Below are positions 16,722-25,673 of a DNA stretch of 27,211 nucleotides, one piece after another. Each line of letters opens with the position of its first letter. Positions within the stretch are counted from its first letter, which is position 1. The notes below the pieces were generated by a model. That model was not told the origin of the DNA. It searched no databases and worked only from the letters and a program-made list of their open reading frames with translations. Location of the stretch: assembly GCA_963803155.1 (NCBI GenBank), contig CAWDMN010000090.1, forward strand, positions 1 to 27,211, given 5' to 3'. A program made the translations under genes and the position numbers. The DNA comes from CAWDMN01 sp963803155 (GTDB taxonomy: Bacteria; Acidobacteriota; Terriglobia; Versatilivoradales; Versatilivoraceae).

Positions 16722-18218
16722 ATGATCGGCAGATTCATGTTTATCCTCTCCATCCTGCTCTTGATTTTTCCCATATCATTTCCAGCCCAACCGCAGCGCC
16801 TCATCAAGACCGTATTTCCCATGGAGCACAATGCTCCGCTCGCTAATCCTTACATGGGCTTCGGTCTCTGGGCCGGGCCGCGTTATTATGATGGGCGGCC
16901 TTTCACGCTGGAATACAACACGGCTGGATTCGGGGACGACGCTCCGCTTTTTAGCTGGGTGCTGGTGGACTGGATGTGGTCGGATCTGGAACCGCGGGAA
17001 GGCAACTATTATTGGAAAGATCTGGACGCCGTGCTGAATTTCTGGTCGCGGCGCGGCAAACAGATTTATTTGCGCGTCTGGATTACGGACGATCCAGGAT
17101 GGGCCGGGGCTCCGGGCAACGAGGTTTGTCCAGAGTGGCTCTGGAAGGCCGGCGCCAAATATCGGGCCTATGTGGGTGAAGGCAAGGCCCCAAAACGCGA
17201 GCCCGATTACCTCGATCCTTCTTACGACAATGTGTATCTGCCCAAAGCACGGAAATTTCTGGAAGCTCTAGCCGCTCGCTACGACAAGCCCGACAGCGCA
17301 GTGGTTCTCTGGGGCGCCATGGGCTATGGCCAATGGGGAGAGTGGCACACGATGTGGTCGCACTATCCATGGCCGGATAAGCAGGCCAAACATGCGGTGC
17401 TCGCCCAAATTGTCACGATGTATGCGGAAGTATTCAGAGTCCGTCCAGTGATGATCTCCTACTGTTTTGATGACGACCAAAAGCAGGTGGCCAGCCTCGA
17501 GGATTTTCACTACCGGCAAGCGTTGGATGTAGCGATGTCCAAGGGATTTGAATTGGCACGGCACGGATTTATCGATGGGCTCTGGTTATGGGATCGCTTG
17601 ACCATGGAGAAATACTGGCGTAGCGCCACGTTGATGGCGGAGGGGGACTGGTCTTATCTGGATGTCAAAAATCAGGGGACGCATGGGACCTTGGAAGAAA
17701 ACATCGATGTCATGGCGGAATGGCATTCTAATTATGCGCACTTCTACATGGACGCGGATAGCTATCGGCGGGCCATGCGTGAGGATCGCGAGAGTTTTGA
17801 GAATGGTTTGCGCAGTGGCGGCATCGGCTACCGGCTGGTTCCTCGCTCCTTAAGCTGGCCGGAGGAGATTCGGGCCGGAGAGTTGCTCTTGCTGCGCTCC
17901 AATTGGGTGAACCGCAACCAGGGGCGGCTTTATGTCCGCCACCCCCTGCGCCTTTACCTGACCGATCGTGAAGGCAAAGAATATTTCAGCGGCGCCGATC
18001 CCGCTTTTGATGAAACTGGTTGGATCCTCGGTGAAGAATATCCCGTCACATCGATTATCGGGGTTCCAGCCAAACTGGAGCCCGGGATTTACGACTTGCG
18101 GATAGCGCTGACCACTGAAGCGGGACAGCCCGCCATTCGGTTGCCTATCGAAGGTGAAGATGCGCAAGGCCGCTGCCGGATCGGGACAATTCGTATCCTG
18201 CCAGCTAAAGCTCAATGA
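16722..18218 (+). CDS. Exported DUF4832-type glycoside-hydrolase-like protein
   Basis: 498 residues; AAAGGAGA six bases before ATG 16722. Residues 1-24 are a Sec signal (FILSILLLIFPISFPAQ). A TIM-barrel-like part (about 35-370) contains ANPYMGFGLWAGPRYYDGR, WVLVDWMWSDLEPREGNYYW, IYLRVWITDDPGW and GAMGYGQWGEWHTMWSHYPW; the WGEWHT motif is characteristic of DUF4832/beta-galactosidase-like proteins and holds a likely acidic catalytic residue. A C-terminal beta-sandwich follows (about 380-495: GIGYRLVPRSLSWPEEIRAG ... LYVRHPLRLYL ... LEPGIYDLRIALTT). Probably acts on a carbohydrate in the periplasm or outside the cell. Convergent with the GH127 gene 51 bp away, which supports a shared saccharide theme, but the substrate is unknown. 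Confidence 0.8.
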   Translation: MIGRFMFILSILLLIFPISFPAQPQRLIKTVFPMEHNAPLANPYMGFGLWAGPRYYDGRPFTLEYNTAGFGDDAPLFSWVLVDWMWSDLEPREGNYYWKDLDAVLNFWSRRGKQIYLRVWITDDPGWAGAPGNEVCPEWLWKAGAKYRAYVGEGKAPKREPDYLDPSYDNVYLPKARKFLEALAARYDKPDSAVVLWGAMGYGQWGEWHTMWSHYPWPDKQAKHAVLAQIVTMYAEVFRVRPVMISYCFDDDQKQVASLEDFHYRQALDVAMSKGFELARHGFIDGLWLWDRLTMEKYWRSATLMAEGDWSYLDVKNQGTHGTLEENIDVMAEWHSNYAHFYMDADSYRRAMREDRESFENGLRSGGIGYRLVPRSLSWPEEIRAGELLLLRSNWVNRNQGRLYVRHPLRLYLTDREGKEYFSGADPAFDETGWILGEEYPVTSIIGVPAKLEPGIYDLRIALTTEAGQPAIRLPIEGEDAQGRCRIGTIRILPAKAQ

Positions 18219-18269
18219 GCCCGAGTCAACACACAAAATGGTTTGGATGGAGGCCAGTGAACTCCCTCT

Positions 18270-20291
18270 TTAGCGGGAAACGCGAGGGAATTCGGTGACT
18301 CGAATATTAGTGCAACCATAAGGGATGAGAGACAGCTCCTCGATGGATTCTTTTGAGTCTTGGAGTTCCGGAGGAACTTCCCCCGCCCAGCCATTCTCCA
18401 GCTTCCAACCTGGCAACTTGCGGCCTCTGACTTTCGCCACTACGCCCGCTCCTTCAGGAGAAAATGGTTTCTCCCCCAGAGGTCTTTCTTCGAACTTGAT
18501 ACTGGATTCCGGTTTGGTTTCATCCACCAGGAGCCCGTAATTCCAAGGAGTGGAAGGACGGACTTCAAAGTCTCCATGCGGCAATTCCCGATGCGGCCTA
18601 TCGGCATTGATCCGTGTCCAGGTTTCTTCCAGCTTCAGCGAATAGACCAGTGGGCCGCGCTCCACGGCAATCGCTCCGTTATAACGGCTCGACGTTTTCA
18701 CCTTCATGGGAAATCGCAATCGCAGCGACACCTCGCCTTTCCATTCCTGCTCGACGCGATGGAAGGAGCCTGGCTTGAGGAGCTTCTCCGGAGCTTCGCC
18801 GATTTGGAGGCTGGCGCCTTCCGCCCAGGCAGGAACTCGCAGGAACAGGGGGAAAAGAACAGCCTTTTCCGTCGTCACCTTCAATTGGAAAATGTCGCGA
18901 AATGGATAGTCCGTCTCAAGAGCCACTGCCACAGCGGACCCGCCAACCTTGAAGCGGGCGGTACTCGGCGCGTATGCTACCGCGGCGATTCCATTGTCTG
19001 GAGTCGCCATCCAAAGATGGGCGGCAAACTTCGGCCAGCCCTGATGCAGGTTGGAGGTGCAACAGCCAAAATTGGGCTCGAGACCATAGAGGTTCGAGTC
19101 CGGACCATTCGTCGACCACATGAACTCAGGATTATTCGCGCATTGAACCTGGTTGACCTGCTGGTCGTATTGGTGCGACCACATGTCCGGGGCAAAAGCC
19201 GCTGGCAGTGCATTGAAGGCCACCCGTTCCAGCCGGTCCCCATAGGCGGGAACAGCCGTGAGGGAGAGCAGATGCTCCAAGGAGTATAGGGTCTCGATCA
19301 CGGCGCAGAGTTCCGTTCCCTGGAGCGGATTCTTTCCCGCCAAGCATTCGTCGCCAGTGAACATGCCCGTCACTTGGCCATGATAACGATCCAGGATTTC
19401 AATCATCCGCGGAGGAAAATCCCGCTCGGCTTCCCGCCGGGAGAGCCGCCAGGAGAGGCCATACGCCTTCAGAGCCATCCCGGTATTGACCACATGTTTG
19501 TCCCACCGCCAAAGGCCGCGGCGCGGCGTCGGCAAGGTCACATCTTCACCGCCGTAAAATGTCATGTAGTTGAAGCCCTGCGAATGGAATTTATGCGCCA
19601 GGTCAAGAAGCCAGGCTTCGCCGGTTTTTTCGTACGCGTAATAAACAGAGATCAGTCCTTCAAACCAGCGAAATTTCCCCCAGCCAAACAGGGGAGTCCG
19701 GTCAAGGACGCTGAGAGTGGCTCTCAGGTTGCGCAGGATGGCTTGCAGGACGGCCGCATCTCCCGTGGCTTCGTGGTATTGGACGAGGGCTTTATTGGCC
19801 AGCAGGATGGACCACAAATCATAAGACTTGGCGCTGGCGTCGCTGGGATATGGTGAATACCAGCCGTCCGGACGTTGATGTGCGACGATGTAGTCAATAT
19901 AGCGCTTCACCTTTGATTGGAGAGTTGAATCGCCAAGCCCCCAGGCGAGCGGAATAACACCGTCCAACCAATAGGGGGCTCGTTCCCAGCCCTCCGCCTT
20001 CCCGCCAAACCACTGGCTTTGCCCTACGTCCGGCCAAAATTCGTCAAGATGGCCGCTCAGACCGTCGGCTTGAATGCGAAGCTGGCGCTGGAGCCAACCT
20101 TGGGGGCTTATTGAACCCAGGGGGAGCGGGCGGAATGACGGCTCGGCAAGAGCGGTTGAAGTCTTGCGGCTCGACTGAGGAGCCGGCGTCAAAGCGGCGA
20201 ATGATTCAGCCATCGGCCCGAAAGATACTGTGGCCGCCGCCGTGCTGCCCGCAATGCTCGCCAAAAATTGTCGGCGCTTGATGGTAGTCAT
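18270..20291 (-). CDS. Tat-exported beta-L-arabinofuranosidase-like protein, GH127 family (DUF1680)
   Basis: 673 residues from ATG 20291. This start is chosen because a Tat signal follows at once (KRRQFLASIAGSTAAATVS); ATG 20336 would bury it. The (alpha/alpha)6-barrel signature is clear: WYSPYPSDASAKSYDLWSIL, SVYYAYEKTGEAWLLDLAHK, GTELCAVIETLYSLEHLL and NFGCCTSNLHQGWPKF. In characterised GH127 enzymes a zinc-bound cysteine is the nucleophile, with ligands from E-x-C and a Cys pair. Here these correspond to E327/C329 and C410/C411, so the active site looks complete. A beta-sandwich tail ends SLIPYGCTNIRVTEFP, the usual family end. It would release beta-L-arabinofuranose or a similar sugar from plant-type glycans. 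Family subgroup specificity cannot be settled from sequence. Confidence 0.93.
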   Translation of the reverse strand: MTTIKRRQFLASIAGSTAAATVSFGPMAESFAALTPAPQSSRKTSTALAEPSFRPLPLGSISPQGWLQRQLRIQADGLSGHLDEFWPDVGQSQWFGGKAEGWERAPYWLDGVIPLAWGLGDSTLQSKVKRYIDYIVAHQRPDGWYSPYPSDASAKSYDLWSILLANKALVQYHEATGDAAVLQAILRNLRATLSVLDRTPLFGWGKFRWFEGLISVYYAYEKTGEAWLLDLAHKFHSQGFNYMTFYGGEDVTLPTPRRGLWRWDKHVVNTGMALKAYGLSWRLSRREAERDFPPRMIEILDRYHGQVTGMFTGDECLAGKNPLQGTELCAVIETLYSLEHLLSLTAVPAYGDRLERVAFNALPAAFAPDMWSHQYDQQVNQVQCANNPEFMWSTNGPDSNLYGLEPNFGCCTSNLHQGWPKFAAHLWMATPDNGIAAVAYAPSTARFKVGGSAVAVALETDYPFRDIFQLKVTTEKAVLFPLFLRVPAWAEGASLQIGEAPEKLLKPGSFHRVEQEWKGEVSLRLRFPMKVKTSSRYNGAIAVERGPLVYSLKLEETWTRINADRPHRELPHGDFEVRPSTPWNYGLLVDETKPESSIKFEERPLGEKPFSPEGAGVVAKVRGRKLPGWKLENGWAGEVPPELQDSKESIEELSLIPYGCTNIRVTEFPRVSR

Positions 20292-20851
20292 AACGGGAAT
20301 TATCCTTTCGAGATCGGATTCAAAGCAGTTCCACACAAAAGTCTTAAGGTTTTTCCTCCCGCTCTTTGTGGTTTACCCTAGCCCTCATGATGGCTCGATC
20401 CGCAAGGAGCATGGCATCCCCCCATGGTTCGATCAAAGAAATTGTGTCACAAAGCGGGCCAAATCACTTCAAAATTCAAGGTGAATTCCATGCCAAGATT
20501 TTGAGGGATACTATACAGTGTGCTGCACACTTTTCTTCGTCAGTGTAACGTCATTGGAGAAAAATGGAACCGTTGCCAAACCCTATATTTTGCGCGGCGG
20601 TTTCTCACTGGGCCACTGGCAATGGGAAAACCTTACGGACTCAAAATCGAAGTGGAGAGTAATGGTGCGTGAATAATGACTAAGTCTTCAACACTTGGGG
20701 AGAGGGAAAATCTCCGGAAAGTTGGAGGCGCGCGCGTGACCACCGTCAGCCGCGCGGCAACACAGGGGCCGCCGGACGGAGTCTGTTTCCCCTTTTGCCA
20801 TCCGCGGCTTGTTTTTTCTCTCACTTTCATTGCATCCCTCCAACTCTCGCA
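20292..20851. other. 560-bp gap without a recognisable gene
   Basis: Holds the GH127 leader with a loose ribosome site (AAAGGA, eleven bases upstream of ATG 20291). Otherwise only chance frames were found. The stretch at 20680-20800 (G+C-rich, GGCGCGCGCG core) has short inverted segments but no convincing terminator or RNA. It separates the sugar-related block from the second kinase remnant. Confidence 0.5.
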
Positions 20852-22165
20852 TCAGACAATGGATTCCGTGGTATGGGATAATAATGCTTCCACCGCGGAG
20901 ACCAGGTTTTTGGGCTGAATAGGTTTGCTGAGGTAATCATCCATGCCGGCTTTCAAGCAGATCTCTTCATCTCCTTTTAGCGCATGGGCGGTAAGCGCGA
21001 TAATGGGGATATGCTCGCCAGAGAGCGACTCATTTTGACGAATCGCCCGAGTAGCATCCAAACCGTCCATCCCCGGCATTTGCACATCCATGAGAATTAA
21101 AGCGTAATGTTTTCCCCCGAGAGCGGCTAGAACCTCTTTGCCATTGACCGCTTGATCCACCGAATAGCCGGCTTTTTCCAAAGTCCTTAAAACCAGGTGG
21201 GCGTTCACTGCATTGTCCTCCGCCAGCAATATTCGCGTGTTTCGTTTTTGAATTTCGACTACTGAATGGCGGGTTAATAAAGGTTTGGGTTCTTCAGTTT
21301 TCAGTATAGATGGTGTTGCCAACAACAAGCGCAGACAATTATAAAGCTGGGAGAGCTTCACTGGCTTAGTCAGAAAAGCCGAAAATCCCGCCTCTCGCAT
21401 CAATTTTCCATCTCCGCGATTACAGTGAGAAGTCAGCATAATCAATGGAGTCTGCTTCAGGTCGGGATCGGTTTTGATCTCAAGCCCCAGTTGGACGCCA
21501 TCCATTAGCGGCATTTCCCTATCCAATATGACCGCCGAAAAGGGGGTCCGCGCCAGATGGGCTTCGCGCATTTTGTCCAGCGCCTCTTCCGATCGGGAGG
21601 CTTCAGAGCAAAGGCAACCCCATCTGCGCAGGTTGTCAGACAGGATTTGGCTACTCGTCATATTGTCATCTACAACCAGAATTCGTTGCCCTCGCATATC
21701 CTCCAAGGGCGTTCCAAACGGAGCTTTAGCCTCTAACTGTTTTTCGAGTGTCGTCGTGAACCAAAAAGTCGAGCCTTCACCTAATGTACTTTTCACGCCG
21801 ATTTGCCCCCCCATGAGTTCGGTCAATTTTTTCGAAATAACCAGCCCCAATCCTGTTCCGCCATAACGCCGGGTGGTGGAGCTATCGGCTTGCGAAAAAG
21901 GCTTGAACAATCGATCCATCCGATCGGCGGGAATTCCAATGCCCGTATCCATAACCGAAAATCGCACCGTTGCATGGGTGCTTGATTCAGACTCCGAGTC
22001 CACCTGAATATTGATCTCGCCGGAACTTGTAAATTTGATGGCATTCCCGACCAGATTGGTCAGGATCTGCCTGATTCGACCAGGATCCCCTTTTAGGAAG
22101 GAGGGAACTTCCGGCTGAATATTCGTGGTCAATTCAAGTCCTTTTTCCTGCGCGAATGCTCGTGC
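20852..22165 (-). CDS. Hybrid histidine kinase C-terminal half (HATPase plus two receivers), 5'-truncated
   Basis: Family sequence begins at about 22165 (AFAQEKGLELTTNIQPEVPS) with no start codon but TTG 22132. The HATPase has N-box NLVGNAIKFTSSGE, DTGIGIP and GGTGLGLVISKKLTELMGGQ. Receiver 1 starts RILVVDDN, with phosphoacceptor D204 in VILDREMP and K256 in TKP. Receiver 2 starts RILLAEDN, with D349 in LILMDVQMPGMDG and K403 in SKP (numbering from 22132). Both receivers keep their key residues. The sensory part, the HisKA histidine and any HPt are absent: the sequence changes abruptly to the end of an esterase gene. As it stands it could be a phospho-relay sink or a pseudogene. Reading is uninterrupted over 1.3 kb, unlike the first kinase remnant. 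Confidence 0.88.
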   Translation of the reverse strand, partial: ARAFAQEKGLELTTNIQPEVPSFLKGDPGRIRQILTNLVGNAIKFTSSGEINIQVDSESESSTHATVRFSVMDTGIGIPADRMDRLFKPFSQADSSTTRRYGGTGLGLVISKKLTELMGGQIGVKSTLGEGSTFWFTTTLEKQLEAKAPFGTPLEDMRGQRILVVDDNMTSSQILSDNLRRWGCLCSEASRSEEALDKMREAHLARTPFSAVILDREMPLMDGVQLGLEIKTDPDLKQTPLIMLTSHCNRGDGKLMREAGFSAFLTKPVKLSQLYNCLRLLLATPSILKTEEPKPLLTRHSVVEIQKRNTRILLAEDNAVNAHLVLRTLEKAGYSVDQAVNGKEVLAALGGKHYALILMDVQMPGMDGLDATRAIRQNESLSGEHIPIIALTAHALKGDEEICLKAGMDDYLSKPIQPKNLVSAVEALLSHTTESIV

Positions 22166-22219
22166 GCTGGTTTGAGGAGAAGTTCAGAGCCCGGCGACAG
22201 GCCCCTCGCCCTAACTGCG

Positions 22220-22896
22220 TTAGAGGTGCTTCTCGATAACCGCCGGATGTGGGGAATGGAGTTACGCGGAAATCTGTGAGGCGAATCGTAAAAACGAAAA
22301 TCCAGGGTGGCGGCACGTTGGCCCAGTTGCCGGCGGAACTCAACGTTCTTCTCCCGCGAGTACCACTCATCCTGCCGTGCAGCGATATGCAGCACGTGGG
22401 TGGCCGCGGACCGGTAGTGCGGATTGTCGTTCCAATCGCCGGGGACGCCGCCGCATACGCTGACGGCGCCGCGAATCGCTCGCGGGTGAGTGAAGACATA
22501 CCGGTAATTAAGGAGCAAGCTTGCGAGAAGGCCAGCAGGAATACTCGTTGAGGATCGGCGTGGTGTTTCCAGCACCGCCTGTTGGATGGTGGTTTCCAGG
22601 TCCCGGTGGTGAAGCTGGATGGAATCCTCCATCTTATAGGTTGTTCCCCAGCCAAAGCCCACCCGGAAGTTCTGAGGATTTCTGCCGAAGCGGCGGAAGA
22701 ATTGGTCGAGGACCTGAAGGGAAACCACCGCCATATCGTTGCCGGCGATGCGCTTAGCCACGTGCATCATCGACTCTTTATTCCCCTCGTAGCCGTGTAG
22801 GGCGACCAACAATGGCCACGGTTGGGGCCGCTCGTGATTGCGCGGCAACTCAATTTCATAGTAACGGCGCAAGGTACTGCGGAAATATTTTTCCAT
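22220..22896 (-). CDS. Alpha/beta-hydrolase (carboxylesterase/phospholipase-like), three homopolymer frameshifts
   Basis: The uninterrupted frame runs 22896-22129 but leaves the family in its middle and at its end. One-base changes at about 22561 (extra base), 22512 (missing C) and 22241 (missing base) restore a 225-residue esterase ending VIEKHL at TAA 22222-22220. Visible parts: VALHGYEGNKESMM (oxyanion region), VFLLAFSQACSL (nucleophile serine, present only in the repaired frame), ARQDEWY (acid) and DSPHRFPR (histidine). All three triad members are therefore encoded. In the raw frame the nucleophile is lost, so either the sequence has errors or the gene is dead. The family hydrolyses short-chain carboxyl esters. 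Start at ATG 22896 with a weak ribosome site. Confidence 0.75.
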
Positions 22897-23153
22897 TGCT
22901 TCACTTTCGTAAGGATTTGCAGCGATTTTACCACACGCACCAGTTTCAGGCTGTTAGATGGCGGTGTGCAGCGTGGTGTGCGATGGGGCGCCAACAAAAT
23001 GCCGTTGCCGAGCAGGCGGGAATGACGATTTAGGGCTATCAATACCCCACTAATGTTGCTAACACCTTCTCGCGTGCATCTGATACGACAGGGCTAAACA
23101 GCTTAGTGAAGTTTGCCGGCTCCAGTGCCGATAAGGTTCTGGAGGGCATACCG

Positions 23154-24080
23154 ATGAAGGCGCTGCACCGGATAAGCCGGTGGCTCATGTTGCTGACATG
23201 GGCGATGGCGTCTCTGCCGGTCCCGGCAGCTGCCCGGTCGCCTGCCCCGCTGCTGCCTAACGGCGCTTGCGGCGGGGAAGAAATTATGGGTGAAGCTCAG
23301 CGCACGGGCGCTGCCATGGTTCACCAGGCATTTGCCGCCGGCATGCCATGGGGTGATAAGGCGCTGAATGAATATGTCAACCGCCTGGGACAGAACCTGG
23401 CGCGCGCCAGCGGAAGCCAACAGGCGTTCGCCTTTTACGTGCTCTACGATCCACGAATCAACGCCCAAGCCTTCCCGGGCGGCTACATCGTCGTCAACAC
23501 CGGTGTAATCAGCGTGGCGGAAAGCGAAGCGGAACTGGCTGCTGTCTTATGCCACGAAATCGCCCACGAGAACTCCTGCGACTGGCGAACCGTACCATGG
23601 AAAGGCAGCCTTTTCGAACTCATCGTCGCGGTGCCTACGGTTCTACTGGGAGGGCCGGTGGGGCTTGCGGTGATGTCTGCCAGCGGGTTGACGGCGCCGG
23701 CAGTGCAAGCGCGCGCCCAGCGATCAGCCGAGCAACGTGCCGACAGCCTCGCGGCCCAATATCTGGTTCGTGCGGGCTATGATGCCGGCGCGGCCGAGAG
23801 GTTTCTCGCGAGGATGCAAGCGGAACAGGAGCGCAGCGGTGGGGATCCTGGCGGATTACTCGCTACTCATCCGCGCACCGCCGACCGGCGCCGACAGATC
23901 GAGAAGCTTTTGCCCAACCTCCCTCCACCCCCCTCCTCGCCACCTGACGAAACAGAATTTCTCCGCATGCGCAAGGCCGTCCGGGATTACGACGCTATCT
24001 ATTCGCGCGTCGTGGGCGTACGTGTGCCCGGAAACGACCCACCTGCTACTGAACTTTCCCGCCGGCCACCCACCCCCTGA
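23154..24080 (+). CDS. Exported M48-family zinc metalloprotease (BepA/LoiP-like)
   Basis: 308 residues from ATG 23154, with GGAGG eight bases upstream; the longer GTG 23106 start lacks one. A Sec signal (WLMLLTWAMASLPVPAAA) directs it to the periplasm. The protease core shows FYVLYDPRINAQAFPGGYIV and VLCHEIAHENS, giving zinc ligands H134 and H138 with catalytic E135. The third ligand is probably E193 in RSAEQRADSLAAQYL. After it, LLATHPRTADRRRQIEKLL is the conserved segment that ends the M48 domain. A proline-rich tail (LPPPPSSPPDE) follows, with no TPR repeats, so it is shorter than BepA. Likely role: quality control of outer-membrane proteins. It is divergent from the esterase and 104 bp upstream of the CBS-domain gene. 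Confidence 0.92.
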   Translation: MKALHRISRWLMLLTWAMASLPVPAAARSPAPLLPNGACGGEEIMGEAQRTGAAMVHQAFAAGMPWGDKALNEYVNRLGQNLARASGSQQAFAFYVLYDPRINAQAFPGGYIVVNTGVISVAESEAELAAVLCHEIAHENSCDWRTVPWKGSLFELIVAVPTVLLGGPVGLAVMSASGLTAPAVQARAQRSAEQRADSLAAQYLVRAGYDAGAAERFLARMQAEQERSGGDPGGLLATHPRTADRRRQIEKLLPNLPPPPSSPPDETEFLRMRKAVRDYDAIYSRVVGVRVPGNDPPATELSRRPPTP

Positions 24081-24184
24081 GACGGCAGTCGTCAGCCATC
24101 GCCGGGGAGCCATCCCGCGTTCTGCCCCCGGCCATTTGGAAATTTGACGGGCCTCGCCTACAATGGTGCTCTTCCGGGTGGCCC

Positions 24185-25555
24185 ATGTTGGCATTATTAA
24201 AAGGTTCGTTGATTACCGGTCTGGTGCTGCTTAACGCCTTTTTCGTCGCTACCGAATACGCGTTGTTAAGCGTGCGTCGCACCCGCCTGGAACAACTTTC
24301 CAACGAAGGGAATTCAAGCGCGAAACTTGTGCTCAGTTTGATTTCCGATATGGTGGAGTTGTTTTCCGCGACCCAACTGGGCATTACGGTGATCAGCCTG
24401 CTTATGGGCTGGATGGGCGAAGCCATCATGGCCGACGCCATGGAACATTCGCTCGAAGGGTATCTCGGCCGCGTGGCGCGCGTAGCGGTGGCTCACACCG
24501 TCTCGGTGGGCGTCGCCTTTCTGCTGATCACCATGTTGCTGACGGTGCTGGGTGAGCTTGTGCCCAAAGCCATGGCTTATGAGGAGGCGGAAAGATTTGC
24601 CTTAGGTGTGGCGCGGCCCATGTCTCTTTTCCTCAAGCTGAGCCGCTACCCCGTGCGACTGCTGGATGGTCTCGCCAATGCCGTGCTCAGATTCTTGCAC
24701 CGTTACCCGGGTCGAAGCCACGGCCCGTTGCCCACTACCGAAGAGGTGAAGCTGATTGTTTCGGGGATTCGCAAGCGCGGCCTGCTGGATGAAGAACAAG
24801 AAGAGATGATTCACAGCGTTTTCGATCTGGACCGGGTTCGGGTGCGCGAAATCATGGTGCCCTGGAACCGCATCACCTGTGCCTCGGTCACGACCGACCT
24901 GCCGACTCTGCTGGAACGCGTCGTAAAGGACCAACACTCCCGGGTTCCCATTTTTGACGGCCTGCCGGACCAGATCGTCGGTATTCTGTACACCAAGGAT
25001 CTGCTCGAGGTGATGGCGGAAAGAGCGCACGCCGCAGTCCCTGCCGAGTCAGCCTTCGACCTGCGCACCATTCTCCACCAGCCGATGATTGTTCCGGAGG
25101 GGATGTCGCTAAGCCAGATGCTGAAGGAGGTTCGCCGGCGGCACTCGCAAATGGCGCTGGTGGTGGACGAGTTCGGAACTTTTGTGGGCTTGGTGACCAT
25201 TGAAGACGTCCTCGAACAGATCGTAGGCGAAATTCAGGATGAGTACGACCGTGAAGAAGCCGCCATCCACAAGGTGGGCGATAACGTTCTGGTGGTGGAC
25301 GCCTCGATGAGCCTGCGTGATCTGGCCAGCGAGCGCGATATCATCCTGCCGCGCGGCGAGGGATACGAGACGCTGGCGGGATTCGTTCTGGCCAGGTTGG
25401 GATTCATTCCTAAGGGTGGGGAGACCTTCGTTTTTGAATTCCGCCGTTACACCGTCCTGGAAGTCGAAGGCCGCCGCATCTCGAAGGTCCGCATCGAGAT
25501 GTTGCCACTTACCCAGCCCTCAGTGAAACCCGCCGTCGGCACCGCCGGGGGCTAG
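24185..25555 (+). CDS. CNNM/CBS-domain membrane protein of the CorC/HlyC (hemolysin-like) family
   Basis: 456 residues in the standard order: a CNNM (DUF21) membrane domain at 1-190 with three or four helices (LITGLVLLNAFFVATEYALL, LGITVISLLMGWMG, VSVGVAFLLITMLLTVLGEL and the conserved LVPKAMA); a CBS pair at about 210-335 (MVPWNRITCASVTTDLPTLL, HSRVPIFDGLPDQIVGILYT, MALVVDEFGTFVGLVTIEDV); and a CorC_HlyC domain at about 350-440 (LPRGEGYETLAGFVLARLGF). Members transport or regulate Mg2+ or Na+/Mg2+ and bind ATP-Mg through the CBS pair. They are not toxins despite the hemolysin name. The start at 24185 follows GGGTGG. A hairpin after the stop probably ends transcription. Confidence 0.95.
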   Translation: MLALLKGSLITGLVLLNAFFVATEYALLSVRRTRLEQLSNEGNSSAKLVLSLISDMVELFSATQLGITVISLLMGWMGEAIMADAMEHSLEGYLGRVARVAVAHTVSVGVAFLLITMLLTVLGELVPKAMAYEEAERFALGVARPMSLFLKLSRYPVRLLDGLANAVLRFLHRYPGRSHGPLPTTEEVKLIVSGIRKRGLLDEEQEEMIHSVFDLDRVRVREIMVPWNRITCASVTTDLPTLLERVVKDQHSRVPIFDGLPDQIVGILYTKDLLEVMAERAHAAVPAESAFDLRTILHQPMIVPEGMSLSQMLKEVRRRHSQMALVVDEFGTFVGLVTIEDVLEQIVGEIQDEYDREEAAIHKVGDNVLVVDASMSLRDLASERDIILPRGEGYETLAGFVLARLGFIPKGGETFVFEFRRYTVLEVEGRRISKVRIEMLPLTQPSVKPAVGTAGG

Positions 25556-25578
25556 GCGCCTGGCGAGAGAGCCGGTAG

Positions 25579-25615
25579 CGCGGAGTTATTCCGGTTCACC
25601 CGGAATCACTCCGCG
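25579..25615. terminator. Strong hairpin between convergent genes
   Basis: CGCGGAGT-t-ATTCCGG / CCGGAAT-c-ACTCCGCG: fifteen base pairs with one mismatch around a 5-base loop (TTCAC). It lies 24 bp after the CNNM/CBS gene and 58 bp past the stop of the convergent SAM-hydrolase gene. No T tract follows on either strand, so it may act with Rho or only protect transcript ends. Confidence 0.6.
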
Positions 25616-25673
25616 GCATTTCCTCCCGCATCATCGACGTGAACCGGCCCTAGCCGGGGGTGGCGCGCTTCCA

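Noticed and set aside
18360..19289. 309-codon plus-strand frame opposite the GH127 gene
   Set aside because: Shadow of a gene with intact catalytic motifs; no recognisable family.
20680..20800. G+C-rich stretch as a possible structured RNA or dispersed repeat
   Set aside because: Only short, poorly paired inverted segments; no second copy in the window.
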